Part shown: one piece after another, positions 6,732-15,437 of the stretch
Layout: every line of letters begins with the position of its first letter
Numbering within the stretch: the first letter of the stretch is position 1
Source of the DNA: Erwinia sp. SLM-02
GTDB taxonomy: Bacteria; Pseudomonadota; Gammaproteobacteria; Enterobacterales; Enterobacteriaceae
DNA: 64,000 nt
Direction of reading: 5' to 3'
NCBI RefSeq assembly: GCF_037450285.1
Contig: NZ_JAQISN010000001.1
Location: 1,798,001 to 1,862,000 of the forward strand
Notes under the pieces: generated by a model
The model's input: only the letters and a program-made list of their open reading frames with translations
Told to the model about the DNA's origin: nothing
Database searches by the model: none
Translations under genes and position numbers: made by a program

Positions 6732-8321
6732 TCAGGCTATCCCCAGCGCGCTTTTCACTTCTCCGGCGATTTTCTCCACCTGCGGGCCATAGATCACCTG
6801 TACATCGGTATCGCTGACGCGGTTCACCCCGTTAGCCCCGGTGCTCATCAGCGTGGCATCCACCACCTCTTTCATCGCTCTGACCCGCACGCGCAGGCGG
6901 GTGAAGCAGCAGTCCACATCCTCAATATTTTCCGCACCGCCCAGACCGCTGATAATCACCTTGATGCGTTCTGCGGCCTCCACCTGCGGCGTGGCCTCTG
7001 CTTCTTCCGTTTCGCGACCGGGCGTTTCAACATGCATCCGTCGGATAATGAAGCGGAAACTGTAGTAATAGACCGGAATATAAATCAGCCCCAGCGCGAT
7101 GCTCCACCACCAGGCGGTCTTTTCACCGCCGAGGATGCCGAAGACCACCAGGTCGATCGCTCCTCCCTGCACGTTGCCAATCATCAGATGGAACAGCGAC
7201 ATCAGCATAAACGACAGCCCGCTGAGCAGCGCATGCAGGACGTAGAGCACCGGTGAAACGAAGATAAAACAGAATTCCAGCGGCTCGGTGATGCCGGTGG
7301 TGAAAGACGTCAGCGCCGCGGCAAGCATCAGCGCCTTGACGCGCTGCTTATGCTCGGGACGGGCGGAATGGTAAATCGCCAGCGCGGCGGCGGGCAGGCC
7401 AAACATCATTACCGGAATTTTACCCTGGGCAAGGAAGCGCGTGGCTTCACGCACCGTCTCATCGGGCACGCTACCGGGATGGGTCAGCGAGGCATTGAAG
7501 ATGTTCAGCGCCCCCACCAGCGTCTGCCCGTCGACGGTGGCAATGCCGCCAATCGGCGTGAAGCGGACGGTTTCATTGAGGATGTGGTGCAGCCCGGTCG
7601 GGATCAGCAGCCGCTCGCTGGTGCCGTACAGGAACGCGCCGTACTGCCCGCTTTTGCCGATCAGTTCACCGATCCACGCAATGCCGAGGCCAACAGTCGG
7701 CCAGACCACCGCCAGCAGCACCCCCACCAGCGGCAGCACCAGCACGGTAACGATCGGCACGAAGCGCCGCCCGCCGAAGAAGCTGATGGCCGTCGGCAGC
7801 TGGACGGTGTAGCAGCGGTTATGGATAACGGCAGTCAGCAGTCCGGCAATCACCCCACCCAGCACGCTCATGTTATAGGTGAAGATGCCCAGCATCTGGA
7901 TATATTCCGCCGCCGTCATCATCGCCTGGGTCTGATCCATGCCCTGCGCCTGCAGCGCCTGGGCCGTGGTGGTGGTGGCGGTCAGCCCTTTGGCGGCCAG
8001 CGTGGCACTGACGCCCACGTGCATAACGATAAAGCCGATCGTCGCCGCGAAGGCCGCTGTCGGCTTTTCCGCTTTTGCCAGACCGATGGCGCTGGCGACG
8101 GCAAACAGCAGCGGCAGGTTGGCAAACAGCGCGCCCGCGACCTTACGGATAAAACCGATGATCAGCTGCGGCACCTGCATCGCGGCAAACGCCTCACCGG
8201 TGATAGCCGGATTCTGCATCGCCGCTGCCACGCCGAGAAAGATCCCGGCGGCGGCAATGACCGAAATCGGCATCATTAACGCTTTACCGAATGCATGAAC
8301 GCTGCTGGCAAATTTTTTCAT
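6732..8321 (-). CDS. PTS sugar permease, EIICB (glucose/maltose/alpha-glucoside family)
   Basis: A 529-residue phosphotransferase permease that carries a sugar across the inner membrane and phosphorylates it. Residues 1-430 form the multi-span IIC domain, with the sugar-binding stretch LIPTGLHHILNETVRF and GITEPLEF. After a charged linker, residues 453-529 are a IIB domain with VDCCFTRLRVRV; Cys472 is the expected phosphorylation site. No IIA domain is fused, so it should use Crr (EIIA-Glc). It most resembles MalX, GlvCB or AglA permeases; substrate cannot be fixed because no phospho-glycosidase gene stands next to it. A CRP-like site lies 90 bases upstream. It is a single-gene unit divergent from the oxidoreductase gene. 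Confidence 0.85.
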   Translation of the reverse strand: MKKFASSVHAFGKALMMPISVIAAAGIFLGVAAAMQNPAITGEAFAAMQVPQLIIGFIRKVAGALFANLPLLFAVASAIGLAKAEKPTAAFAATIGFIVMHVGVSATLAAKGLTATTTTAQALQAQGMDQTQAMMTAAEYIQMLGIFTYNMSVLGGVIAGLLTAVIHNRCYTVQLPTAISFFGGRRFVPIVTVLVLPLVGVLLAVVWPTVGLGIAWIGELIGKSGQYGAFLYGTSERLLIPTGLHHILNETVRFTPIGGIATVDGQTLVGALNIFNASLTHPGSVPDETVREATRFLAQGKIPVMMFGLPAAALAIYHSARPEHKQRVKALMLAAALTSFTTGITEPLEFCFIFVSPVLYVLHALLSGLSFMLMSLFHLMIGNVQGGAIDLVVFGILGGEKTAWWWSIALGLIYIPVYYYSFRFIIRRMHVETPGRETEEAEATPQVEAAERIKVIISGLGGAENIEDVDCCFTRLRVRVRAMKEVVDATLMSTGANGVNRVSDTDVQVIYGPQVEKIAGEVKSALGIA

Positions 8322-8410
8322 CAGGCCTCTCCCGCCGTGCTTCGTGAACGCTAAGTATTAGACGACAGCGGGCGGATCGCCGTACCGGAAGGAAAAACAA
8401 CCGATTAATC

Positions 8411-8426
8411 TTTGAACAAAGTCACA
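8411..8426 (-). promoter_or_regulatory. CRP-like site upstream of the PTS gene
   Basis: TTTGA-N6-TCACA matches the CRP half-site pair TGTGA-N6-TCACA at nine of ten positions with the correct spacing. It lies about 90 bases before the PTS start at 8321, in the divergent intergenic region. Catabolite control of a PTS gene is expected. A palindrome TATCGCGATA (8439-8448) lies nearby and is unassigned. Confidence 0.42.
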
Positions 8427-8562
8427 GTTTTAACATTATCGCGATAAATACTAACTATCGCTCCATCGCTGCAATCAATTAGACAATTTCGACCCCTGAT
8501 ATCACACTTAGCCAAAAGGAGTCATAACTTCTTAACATCATTCCAACATAAGCCTGCATATT

Positions 8563-10869
8563 ATGAAATTTAAAGAAGCGATTAAACCCTACCAGGCCGC
8601 GGCCGGTGGTTGGGGTTCACTGGAAGCGACCACCCGTTTTGTTTTCGACAGCAAACAAGTGTTAAAAAACATGCGCAACCTGATGCGTATGAACAAGGCA
8701 AAAGGCTTCGACTGCCCCGGCTGTGCCTGGGGGGATGATAATAAAAGTACCTTCAGCTTCTGCGAGAACGGTGCCAAAGCGGTGACCTGGGAAGCCACCC
8801 GCCGCAACATCGGTGCCGACTTCTTCGCGCAGTACAGCGTGACTTCGCTCTATCAGCAGAGCGACTACTTCCTGGAGTATCAGGGCCGCCTGACCGAGCC
8901 GCTGCGCTATAACCGCCAGACTGACCGCTACGAGCCGATTAGCTGGGACGATGCGTTTGCGCTGATCGCCCGCCATATCAAGGCGATGGACAACCCGCAC
9001 CAGATGGAGCTGTACACGTCCGGCCGCGCCAGCAATGAGGCCTCCTGGCTTTATCAGCTGTTTGGCCGCATGAACGGCAGCAACAACTTCCCCGACTGTT
9101 CCAACATGTGCCACGAGGCCAGCGGCAGCGGTCTGAAGCGCAGCATCGGCGTCGGTAAAGGCACCATTCGCCTGGACGACTTCGATCACGCCGATGCCAT
9201 TTTTGTCTTTGGCCAGAACCCGGGGACCAACCATCCGCGCATGCTGCACAGCCTGCGCCATGCCGCCGATCACGGTGCCAAAATTGTTACCTTCAATACC
9301 CTGCGCGAACGCGGACTGGAGCGGTTTGCCGACCCGCAGAAGCCGCTGGAGGTAGTGACCAGCATGGCCGGTCAGATCAGCTCCACCTACTACCAGCCGA
9401 ACCTGGGCGGCGATATGGCCGCCGTTCGCGGCATGGTCAAAGTGCTGGCGGAAAATCACCGTGCGCTGGTCGCCGCCGGTGAAAAAGGTCTGTTTGACGA
9501 AGCCTTCATCAACGCCAAAACCGAGGGTATGGAGGCCTATCTGGCCGCAGTCGATGCCACGCAATGGCCGCAGATCGTCCAGCAGTCGGGCCTCAGCGAG
9601 CAGCAGATCCGCGAAGCGGCGGCGATCTATCAGAGCGCCGATCGGGTGATCTGTACCTGGGCGATGGGCATTACCCAGCATAAACACTCCGTTGATACGG
9701 TGCGTGAAATCGTTAACCTGCAGCTGTTGTTCGGTCAGTTAGGTAAGAAAGGCGCGGGACTGTGCCCGGTACGCGGCCACAGTAACGTGCAGGGCAACCG
9801 CACCATGGGCATTGATGAGAAGCCGCCGAAAGCCTTCCTCGACAGCCTGGGCCAGCATTTTGGCTTCGAACCCCCGCGTGAAAACGGCCACAACACCGTT
9901 GAAGCGCTGGAAGCGATGCTGCGTGATGAAATTAAGGTATTAATCGCCTTAGGCGGTAACCTGGCCGCGGCGGCCCCGGACAGCCCGCGTACCGAAGAAG
10001 CCCTGCGCCGCTGTGGTCTGACCGTGCAGATCAGCACCAAACTGAACCGCAGCCACCTGTGTCCGGGTGCGGTGGACGCGCTGATCCTGCCCACGCTGGG
10101 CCGTACCGAGCAGGATATTCAGGAAACCGGCCCGCAGTTTATTACCGTGGAAGACTCGTTCAGCATGGTGCACGCCTCCGAAGGCGTGGGCAAGCCGATT
10201 GCCGATACGCAGCGCTCTGAAACCTGGATTGTTGCCGGTATTGCCAATGCGGTACTGGGCGAAGAGAAAGTCGACTGGCTGGGGCTGGCGTCGGATTACA
10301 ATTTGATCCGCGACCATATCGCCGCAACCATCCCGGGCTTTGCCGATTTCAATGCGAAATGCGACATCAAGGGCGGGTTCTATCTGGGTAACGCCGCCGC
10401 AGAGCTGCGTTTCAACACCCTGCATGAGAAAGCTCAGTTCAGCAACGCGGCGCTGCCGGTTTCCCTGTTCCCGCCGCTGGATGCCGAGGTGCCGTTCACC
10501 CTGCAAACCCTGCGTTCGCACGACCAGTACAACACCACCATCTATGGTCTGGACGATCGCTATCGCGGCGTTTACGGCCAGCGTGAAGTACTGTTTATCA
10601 ACGCGCAGGACATGGAAAAACTGGGCTTCGCCGCCGGGGATAACGTCGATATCGAAACCGTGTGGAACGACGGTATCACCCGCAAGGTTCACGGCTTCAA
10701 GCTGGTGCCGTACAATATTCCCGCCGGCAACCTGGCCGCCTACTATCCGGAAACCAACCCGCTGGTTCCCCTGTCCAGCTTCGGTGATATCAGCGGTACG
10801 CCTACCTCGAAGTCGGTGCCGGTAAAAATCACCCTGTCACCGATAAAGCACGAACTGCGAATCGCGTAA
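8563..10869 (+). CDS. FdhF/YdeP-type molybdopterin oxidoreductase (CbbBc family)
   Basis: A 768-residue cytoplasmic molybdopterin enzyme of the YdeP/CbbBc family related to formate dehydrogenase H. Near the N-terminus FDCPGCAW (Cys51, Cys54) and Cys67 are the iron-sulfur cluster region, with fewer cysteines than FdhF. The catalytic position occupied by selenocysteine in FdhF reads NMCHEAS here, with Cys183. Further molybdopterin-guanine-dinucleotide segments include FVFGQNPGTNHPRML and the C-terminal AYYPETNPLVPLSSFGD. There is no signal peptide. E. coli YdeP contributes to acid resistance by an unknown reaction; the electron partner and substrate here are also unknown. The ATG lacks a clear ribosome binding site, but the protein start fits the family. 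A strong terminator follows. Confidence 0.85.
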   Translation: MKFKEAIKPYQAAAGGWGSLEATTRFVFDSKQVLKNMRNLMRMNKAKGFDCPGCAWGDDNKSTFSFCENGAKAVTWEATRRNIGADFFAQYSVTSLYQQSDYFLEYQGRLTEPLRYNRQTDRYEPISWDDAFALIARHIKAMDNPHQMELYTSGRASNEASWLYQLFGRMNGSNNFPDCSNMCHEASGSGLKRSIGVGKGTIRLDDFDHADAIFVFGQNPGTNHPRMLHSLRHAADHGAKIVTFNTLRERGLERFADPQKPLEVVTSMAGQISSTYYQPNLGGDMAAVRGMVKVLAENHRALVAAGEKGLFDEAFINAKTEGMEAYLAAVDATQWPQIVQQSGLSEQQIREAAAIYQSADRVICTWAMGITQHKHSVDTVREIVNLQLLFGQLGKKGAGLCPVRGHSNVQGNRTMGIDEKPPKAFLDSLGQHFGFEPPRENGHNTVEALEAMLRDEIKVLIALGGNLAAAAPDSPRTEEALRRCGLTVQISTKLNRSHLCPGAVDALILPTLGRTEQDIQETGPQFITVEDSFSMVHASEGVGKPIADTQRSETWIVAGIANAVLGEEKVDWLGLASDYNLIRDHIAATIPGFADFNAKCDIKGGFYLGNAAAELRFNTLHEKAQFSNAALPVSLFPPLDAEVPFTLQTLRSHDQYNTTIYGLDDRYRGVYGQREVLFINAQDMEKLGFAAGDNVDIETVWNDGITRKVHGFKLVPYNIPAGNLAAYYPETNPLVPLSSFGDISGTPTSKSVPVKITLSPIKHELRIA

Positions 10870-10875
10870 GTCTGC

Positions 10876-10902
10876 GGGCGGCCAAAAATGGCCGCCCTTT
10901 TT
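10876..10902 (+). terminator. Rho-independent terminator after the oxidoreductase gene
   Basis: GGGCGGCC (10876-10883) pairs with GGCCGCCC (10890-10897) over a six-base loop, followed by a run of T. Confidence 0.9.
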
Positions 10903-10977
10903 ATGTCAGACTTGCCGCGAGGCGGTTAATCGCGTAAAACTGTCTGCCGCTCTTAGGCCACGAAAACTGTTGAAATT

Positions 10978-12927
10978 ATGTTCCAGGATAACCCGCTGCT
11001 TGCGCAGCTTAAAGAGAAACTCCACTCCCAGACCCCGCGCGTTGAGGGTGTGGTAAAAGGCACGGAAAAAGGCTTTGGCTTCCTGGAAGTCGATGCCCAG
11101 AAAAGCTACTTTATCCCGCCACCGTTTATGAAAAAAGTCATGCACGGTGACCGCGTTTCTGCGGTGCTGCAAACCGATAAAGATCGTGAAGTTGCCGATC
11201 CGGAAACGCTGATCGAGCCGTTCCTGACCCGCTTTGTGGGCCGGGTGCAGCGCAAGGACAAAGACGACCGTCTGTCCATTATTCCCGATCATCCCCTGCT
11301 CAAGGATGCTATCCAGTGCCGCGCCGATCGTAGCGTCAAGCATGATTTCCAGAACGGCGACTGGGCCGTGGCTGAGATGCGCCGCCATCCCCTGAAGGGC
11401 GACCGCACGTTCTACGCCGAGCTGACCGAATTTATCACCACCGGTGACGACCATCTGGCTCCGTGGTGGGTGACACTGTCACGCCACAATCTGGAGCGTG
11501 AAGCGCCGGATGTCGCCACGCCGGAAGAGATGCTGGATGAGAAGCTGGAACGTGAAGATCTCACCGCACTGAATTTCGTGACCATTGACAGCGCCAGCAC
11601 CGAAGATATGGATGATGCGCTGTACGTGGAAGAAACGGCGGAAGGCGAACTGCTGCTGACCATCGCCATCGCCGACCCGACGGCCTATGTGCTGCCGGGC
11701 AGCAAGCTGGATAAGATCGCCGCCGAGCGTTCGTTCACCAACTATCTGCCAGGATTCAATATCCCGATGCTGCCGCGCCAGCTGTCGGACAACATCTGCT
11801 CGCTGCGCCCGAACGAGCGCCGCCCGGTGCTGGCCTGCCGGGTGAAAATTGCCGCCGACGGTACGCCGGGCAGTGATATTCAGTTCTTTGCCGCGTGGAT
11901 CGAGTCTAAGGCCAAGCTGGCTTACGATAACGTCTCCGACTGGCTGGAAAACGACGGTGCCGGTGAATGGCAGCCGGAAAGCGACGCGATCGCGCAGCAA
12001 ATCCGCCTGCTGCATCGCCTGTGCCTGGCGCGCAGCGAGTGGCGCAAGAGCAATGCGCTGGTGTTCAAGGATCGCCCGGACTTCCGCTTCCTGCTGGGAG
12101 AGAAAGGCGAAGTGCTGGATATCATTGCCGAGCATCGCCGCATCGCGAACCGCATCGTGGAAGAGTCGATGATTCTGGCCAATATCTGCGCCGCCACCGT
12201 GCTGCGCGATAATCTCGGCTTCGGCGTTTATAACGTGCACCTGGGCTTTGACCTGGTTAACGCCGAGCAGGCCGCTGCCGTGCTGGCGAACCATGGCATC
12301 ACCGCCGACCCGGCGGCCATTGCCACGCTGGAAGGCTTCCGCGTGCTGCGTCGCGAGCTGGATGCACAGCCGACGCAGTTCCTGGACAGCCGCATTCGCC
12401 GCTTCCAGTCATTTGCTGAGGTCAGCATCGCACCCGGCCCGCACTTTGGTCTGGGTCTTGAGGCGTACGCAACCTGGACTTCACCAATCCGTAAGTTCGG
12501 CGATATGATCAACCATCGCCTGCTGAAAGCGATTATCAAGGGTGAAGCGGCTGAACGCCCGGCCGACGAGCTGACGGTGAAAATGGCCGAGCGCCGTCGC
12601 CAGAACCGCATGGCGGAACGCGATGTCGGCGACTGGCTCTACTCGCGGTTCCTGCAAAAGGCCGCCGGTACCGATCGGCGCTTCAGCGCCGAGATTATCG
12701 ACGTTTCGCGCGGCGGTATGCGCGTTCGCCTGCTGGAAAACGGCGCGGTCGCGTTTATTCCTGCTCCGTTTATCCACGCGGTGCGTGATGAGCTGACGTG
12801 CAGTAATGAAAACGGCTCTGTGATGATCAAAGGCGAAGTGGCTTATCGCGTTACCGACGTTATTGAGGTCACCATCGCCGAAGTGCGTATGGAAACCCGT
12901 AGCGTGGTGGCCCGCCCGGCTGCATAA
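10978..12927 (+). CDS. rnb: Exoribonuclease II (RNase II)
   Basis: RNase II degrades single-stranded RNA processively from the 3' end and is one of the two main hydrolytic mRNA-decay exonucleases. The protein has 649 residues (E. coli 644) with two N-terminal cold-shock-like RNA-binding domains, the RNB catalytic domain and a C-terminal S1 domain with RFSAEIIDVSRGGMRVRLLENGAVAFIPAPF. The catalytic aspartates are in TIDSASTEDMDDAL: Asp204, Asp210, Asp212 and Asp213. The ribosome binding site is poor (TTGAAATT before ATG at 10978), but the start MFQDNPLLAQLK is the family start. It forms its own unit between two terminators. Confidence 0.98.
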   Translation: MFQDNPLLAQLKEKLHSQTPRVEGVVKGTEKGFGFLEVDAQKSYFIPPPFMKKVMHGDRVSAVLQTDKDREVADPETLIEPFLTRFVGRVQRKDKDDRLSIIPDHPLLKDAIQCRADRSVKHDFQNGDWAVAEMRRHPLKGDRTFYAELTEFITTGDDHLAPWWVTLSRHNLEREAPDVATPEEMLDEKLEREDLTALNFVTIDSASTEDMDDALYVEETAEGELLLTIAIADPTAYVLPGSKLDKIAAERSFTNYLPGFNIPMLPRQLSDNICSLRPNERRPVLACRVKIAADGTPGSDIQFFAAWIESKAKLAYDNVSDWLENDGAGEWQPESDAIAQQIRLLHRLCLARSEWRKSNALVFKDRPDFRFLLGEKGEVLDIIAEHRRIANRIVEESMILANICAATVLRDNLGFGVYNVHLGFDLVNAEQAAAVLANHGITADPAAIATLEGFRVLRRELDAQPTQFLDSRIRRFQSFAEVSIAPGPHFGLGLEAYATWTSPIRKFGDMINHRLLKAIIKGEAAERPADELTVKMAERRRQNRMAERDVGDWLYSRFLQKAAGTDRRFSAEIIDVSRGGMRVRLLENGAVAFIPAPFIHAVRDELTCSNENGSVMIKGEVAYRVTDVIEVTIAEVRMETRSVVARPAA

Positions 12928-12933
12928 CGATAA

Positions 12934-12966
12934 GGGCGGGATAACCCGGTTATCCCGCCCTGTTTC
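12934..12966 (+). terminator. Terminator after rnb
   Basis: GGGCGGGATAACC (12934-12946) and GGTTATCCCGCCC (12948-12960) form a near-perfect 13-base-pair stem, followed by a short T-rich tail. Confidence 0.85.
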
Positions 12967-13099
12967 CCCCTCTTTCCTGCGTAAAAAACCCCCGACAGTT
13001 CACACTTCCTGACTGATTACCTTTCTTTAACATTTCATTACACTATTTTTAACGTGCTGATCCCTTCTCCCTTTTGCGGTTGTTACAAGGAGTAATGTG

Positions 13100-15181
13100 A
13101 TGAAAAACGTCAAGTCAGGTGTGATCTGGATTGCCGTGGCCATCGTCGGTGCCTGCGCGTTTGCAATGCTGGCACTGAACCGAGGCGAACCGGTTAACGC
13201 GCTGTGGCTGGTAGTGGCTGCCGTTGCCTGCTACAGCATTGCTTATCGATTCTACAGTCTGTTTATCGCCCGCAATATTTTCGAACTTGACGATCGTCGT
13301 ATGACGCCCGCCGAGCGTAAAAACGACGGCCTGGACTACGTTCCCACCAACAAATGGGTGCTGTTTGGCCACCACTTCGCCGCCATCGCCGGAGCCGGTC
13401 CGCTGGTCGGGCCGATTCTTGCCGCGCAGATGGGCTTTCTGCCCGGCACGCTGTGGATCCTGATTGGGGTGATGCTGGCCGGTGCGGTGCAGGATTTCCT
13501 GATCCTGTTTATCTCCACCCGCCGCGACGGGCGTTCACTGGGTGAAATGGCCCGCCAGGAGCTGGGTGCCTTCGCCGGGGTGATCACCATGCTTGGCGCG
13601 CTGGGCGTGATGATTATTATTCTTTCCGCACTGGCGCTGGTGGTCGTGAAGGCACTGACCAACAGCCCGTGGGGCATGTTCTCCATCGCCGCCACCCTGC
13701 CGATTGCCCTGTTTATGGGGATCTATATGCGATTCCTCCGCCCGGGTCACATCGCGGAAGTCTCGCTCATCGGCTTTGTGCTGATGATGGCGGCGATTAT
13801 TTACGGCGGGGATATTGCCCTGCATCCCTTCTGGGGACCGTTCTTTACCCTGAAAGGCACCACCCTGACGCTGGTGCTGGTGATTTACGGCTTCGTGGCC
13901 TCCGTACTGCCGGTGTGGCTGCTGCTGGCGCCGCGTGACTATCTCTCCACCTTCCTGAAAATCGGGGTGATCGTCGGCCTTGCGGTGGGCATTGTCTTTG
14001 CCATGCCGGAAATGAAAATGCCGGCGGTCACGCGCTTTATTGACGGCAGCGGACCGGTGTTCTCCGGCGGGCTGTTCCCGTTCCTGTTTATCACCATTGC
14101 CTGTGGCGCAATCTCCGGATTCCACGCGCTGGTTTCCAGCGGCACCACGCCGAAGCTGGTGGAGCGTGAAAGCCATATTCGCATGCTGGGCTACGGCGCA
14201 ATGCTGATGGAGTCGTTCGTTGCCATTATGGCGCTGATCTGCGCCTCGGTGCTGGATCCGGGTATCTACTTCGCGATGAATGCGCCGGCGGCGCTGATCG
14301 GCACCACGGTGGAAAGCGCGGCGCAGGCGATTAACGGCTGGGGCTTTGTGATCACCCCGGAGGTGCTGACCGCGATTGCCCGCGACGTGGGGGAAACCTC
14401 GATCCTTTCCCGCGCAGGTGGCGCGCCGACCTTTGCCGTTGGCATGGCGCATATCATTACCGAGGTGTTTAACAGCCGGGCGATGATGGCCTTCTGGTAT
14501 CACTTTGCCATTCTGTTCGAGGCGCTGTTTATTCTGACGGCGGTGGATGCCGGCACCCGCGCCTGCCGGTTTATGGTGCAGGACCTGGCGGGCACCGCTA
14601 TTCCGGCGCTGGCCAACAACCGCTCGTGGTTCGGTAATATTATCGGCACGGCGGTGGCGGTTTCCGGCTGGGGCTTCTTCGTCTATCAGGGCGTGATCGA
14701 CCCCCTGGGCGGCATTAATACCCTGTGGCCGCTGTTCGGCATCGGCAACCAGATGCTGGCTTCGATGGCGCTGATTCTGGGCACCGTGGTGCTGTTCAAG
14801 ATGAAGAAGCAGCGCTATGCCTGGGTGACGATTCTGCCGACCGCCTGGCTGTTTGTGACCTCAATGACCGCCGGATGGCAGAAAATCTTCCACGAGAAAC
14901 CGTCGATTGGTTTCCTCGCTCAGGCGAAAAAATTCTCCACCGGTATCGATCAGGGCGTGGTGATCGCACCGGCGAAAAGCGTGGCGGATATGCAGACTAT
15001 CGTCATGAGTAACCAGATTAACGCGGCGCTGTGCGGCTTCTTTATGCTGGTTGCCGTCACCATGCTTATTTCGTCCTTCTTCGTGATCCGTCGCGCCCTG
15101 CAGAGCAGCCAGCCGACCACGCATGAGAGCGAAATTGTCCTGCGCAGCGAGACGGTTAAATCAACCGGCGGCCATTCCTGA
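13100..15181 (+). CDS. cstA: CstA-family peptide/pyruvate transporter
   Basis: A 693-residue inner-membrane protein of the CstA/BtsT family, with about 16-18 membrane helices and the hallmark stretches GHHFAAIAGAGPLVGP, AGAVQDF, LPVWLLLAPRDYLSTFLKIG and GGINTLWPLFGIGNQMLA. E. coli CstA is linked to peptide use under carbon starvation and both CstA and BtsT take up pyruvate. This protein resembles both about equally, so it may be a third paralogue and the symbol is only a family label. The start is the ATG at 13100, seven bases after AAGGAG (13087-13092); a GTG at 13097 is also in frame. A terminator lies about 100 bases downstream. Confidence 0.85.
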   Translation: MKNVKSGVIWIAVAIVGACAFAMLALNRGEPVNALWLVVAAVACYSIAYRFYSLFIARNIFELDDRRMTPAERKNDGLDYVPTNKWVLFGHHFAAIAGAGPLVGPILAAQMGFLPGTLWILIGVMLAGAVQDFLILFISTRRDGRSLGEMARQELGAFAGVITMLGALGVMIIILSALALVVVKALTNSPWGMFSIAATLPIALFMGIYMRFLRPGHIAEVSLIGFVLMMAAIIYGGDIALHPFWGPFFTLKGTTLTLVLVIYGFVASVLPVWLLLAPRDYLSTFLKIGVIVGLAVGIVFAMPEMKMPAVTRFIDGSGPVFSGGLFPFLFITIACGAISGFHALVSSGTTPKLVERESHIRMLGYGAMLMESFVAIMALICASVLDPGIYFAMNAPAALIGTTVESAAQAINGWGFVITPEVLTAIARDVGETSILSRAGGAPTFAVGMAHIITEVFNSRAMMAFWYHFAILFEALFILTAVDAGTRACRFMVQDLAGTAIPALANNRSWFGNIIGTAVAVSGWGFFVYQGVIDPLGGINTLWPLFGIGNQMLASMALILGTVVLFKMKKQRYAWVTILPTAWLFVTSMTAGWQKIFHEKPSIGFLAQAKKFSTGIDQGVVIAPAKSVADMQTIVMSNQINAALCGFFMLVAVTMLISSFFVIRRALQSSQPTTHESEIVLRSETVKSTGGHS

Positions 15182-15284
15182 TCGCGGTATGATGTGGAAA
15201 AAATAGCGTTTCACGGTCAATATTGCAGGATCCGCTGAGGGCATATTACCGTCACCCTTAATCATATAAGGGTTAATATTCAGT

Positions 15285-15316
15285 CTCCCCGCTCGTCAGA
15301 TCGGGGAGATTTTTTA
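15285..15316 (+). terminator. Terminator after the cstA-like gene
   Basis: CTCCCCG (15285-15291) pairs with CGGGGAG (15302-15308), followed by ATTTTTT. A smaller hairpin, ACCCTTA/TAAGGGT, precedes it at 15254-15273. Confidence 0.8.
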
Positions 15317-15437
15317 TTTATCCTGATTTAATCAGATTCGATTAATTGCTATTGTGTCTCGGGATTCTGCAACCGGCTAATAGTGTTGCTAAAATAAGAA
15401 GATACCACCTGCATTGCATCATCAAGGAGAAAAATAA

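Noticed and set aside
7350..8279. 309-codon open frame on the plus strand inside the PTS gene
   Set aside because: It is antisense to a clear PTS permease; composition (His, Arg, Gln, Gly rich) is typical of a shadow frame in GC-rich DNA.
8662..9687. 341-codon antisense frame in the oxidoreductase gene
   Set aside because: Shadow of the real gene; no domain and no start signal.
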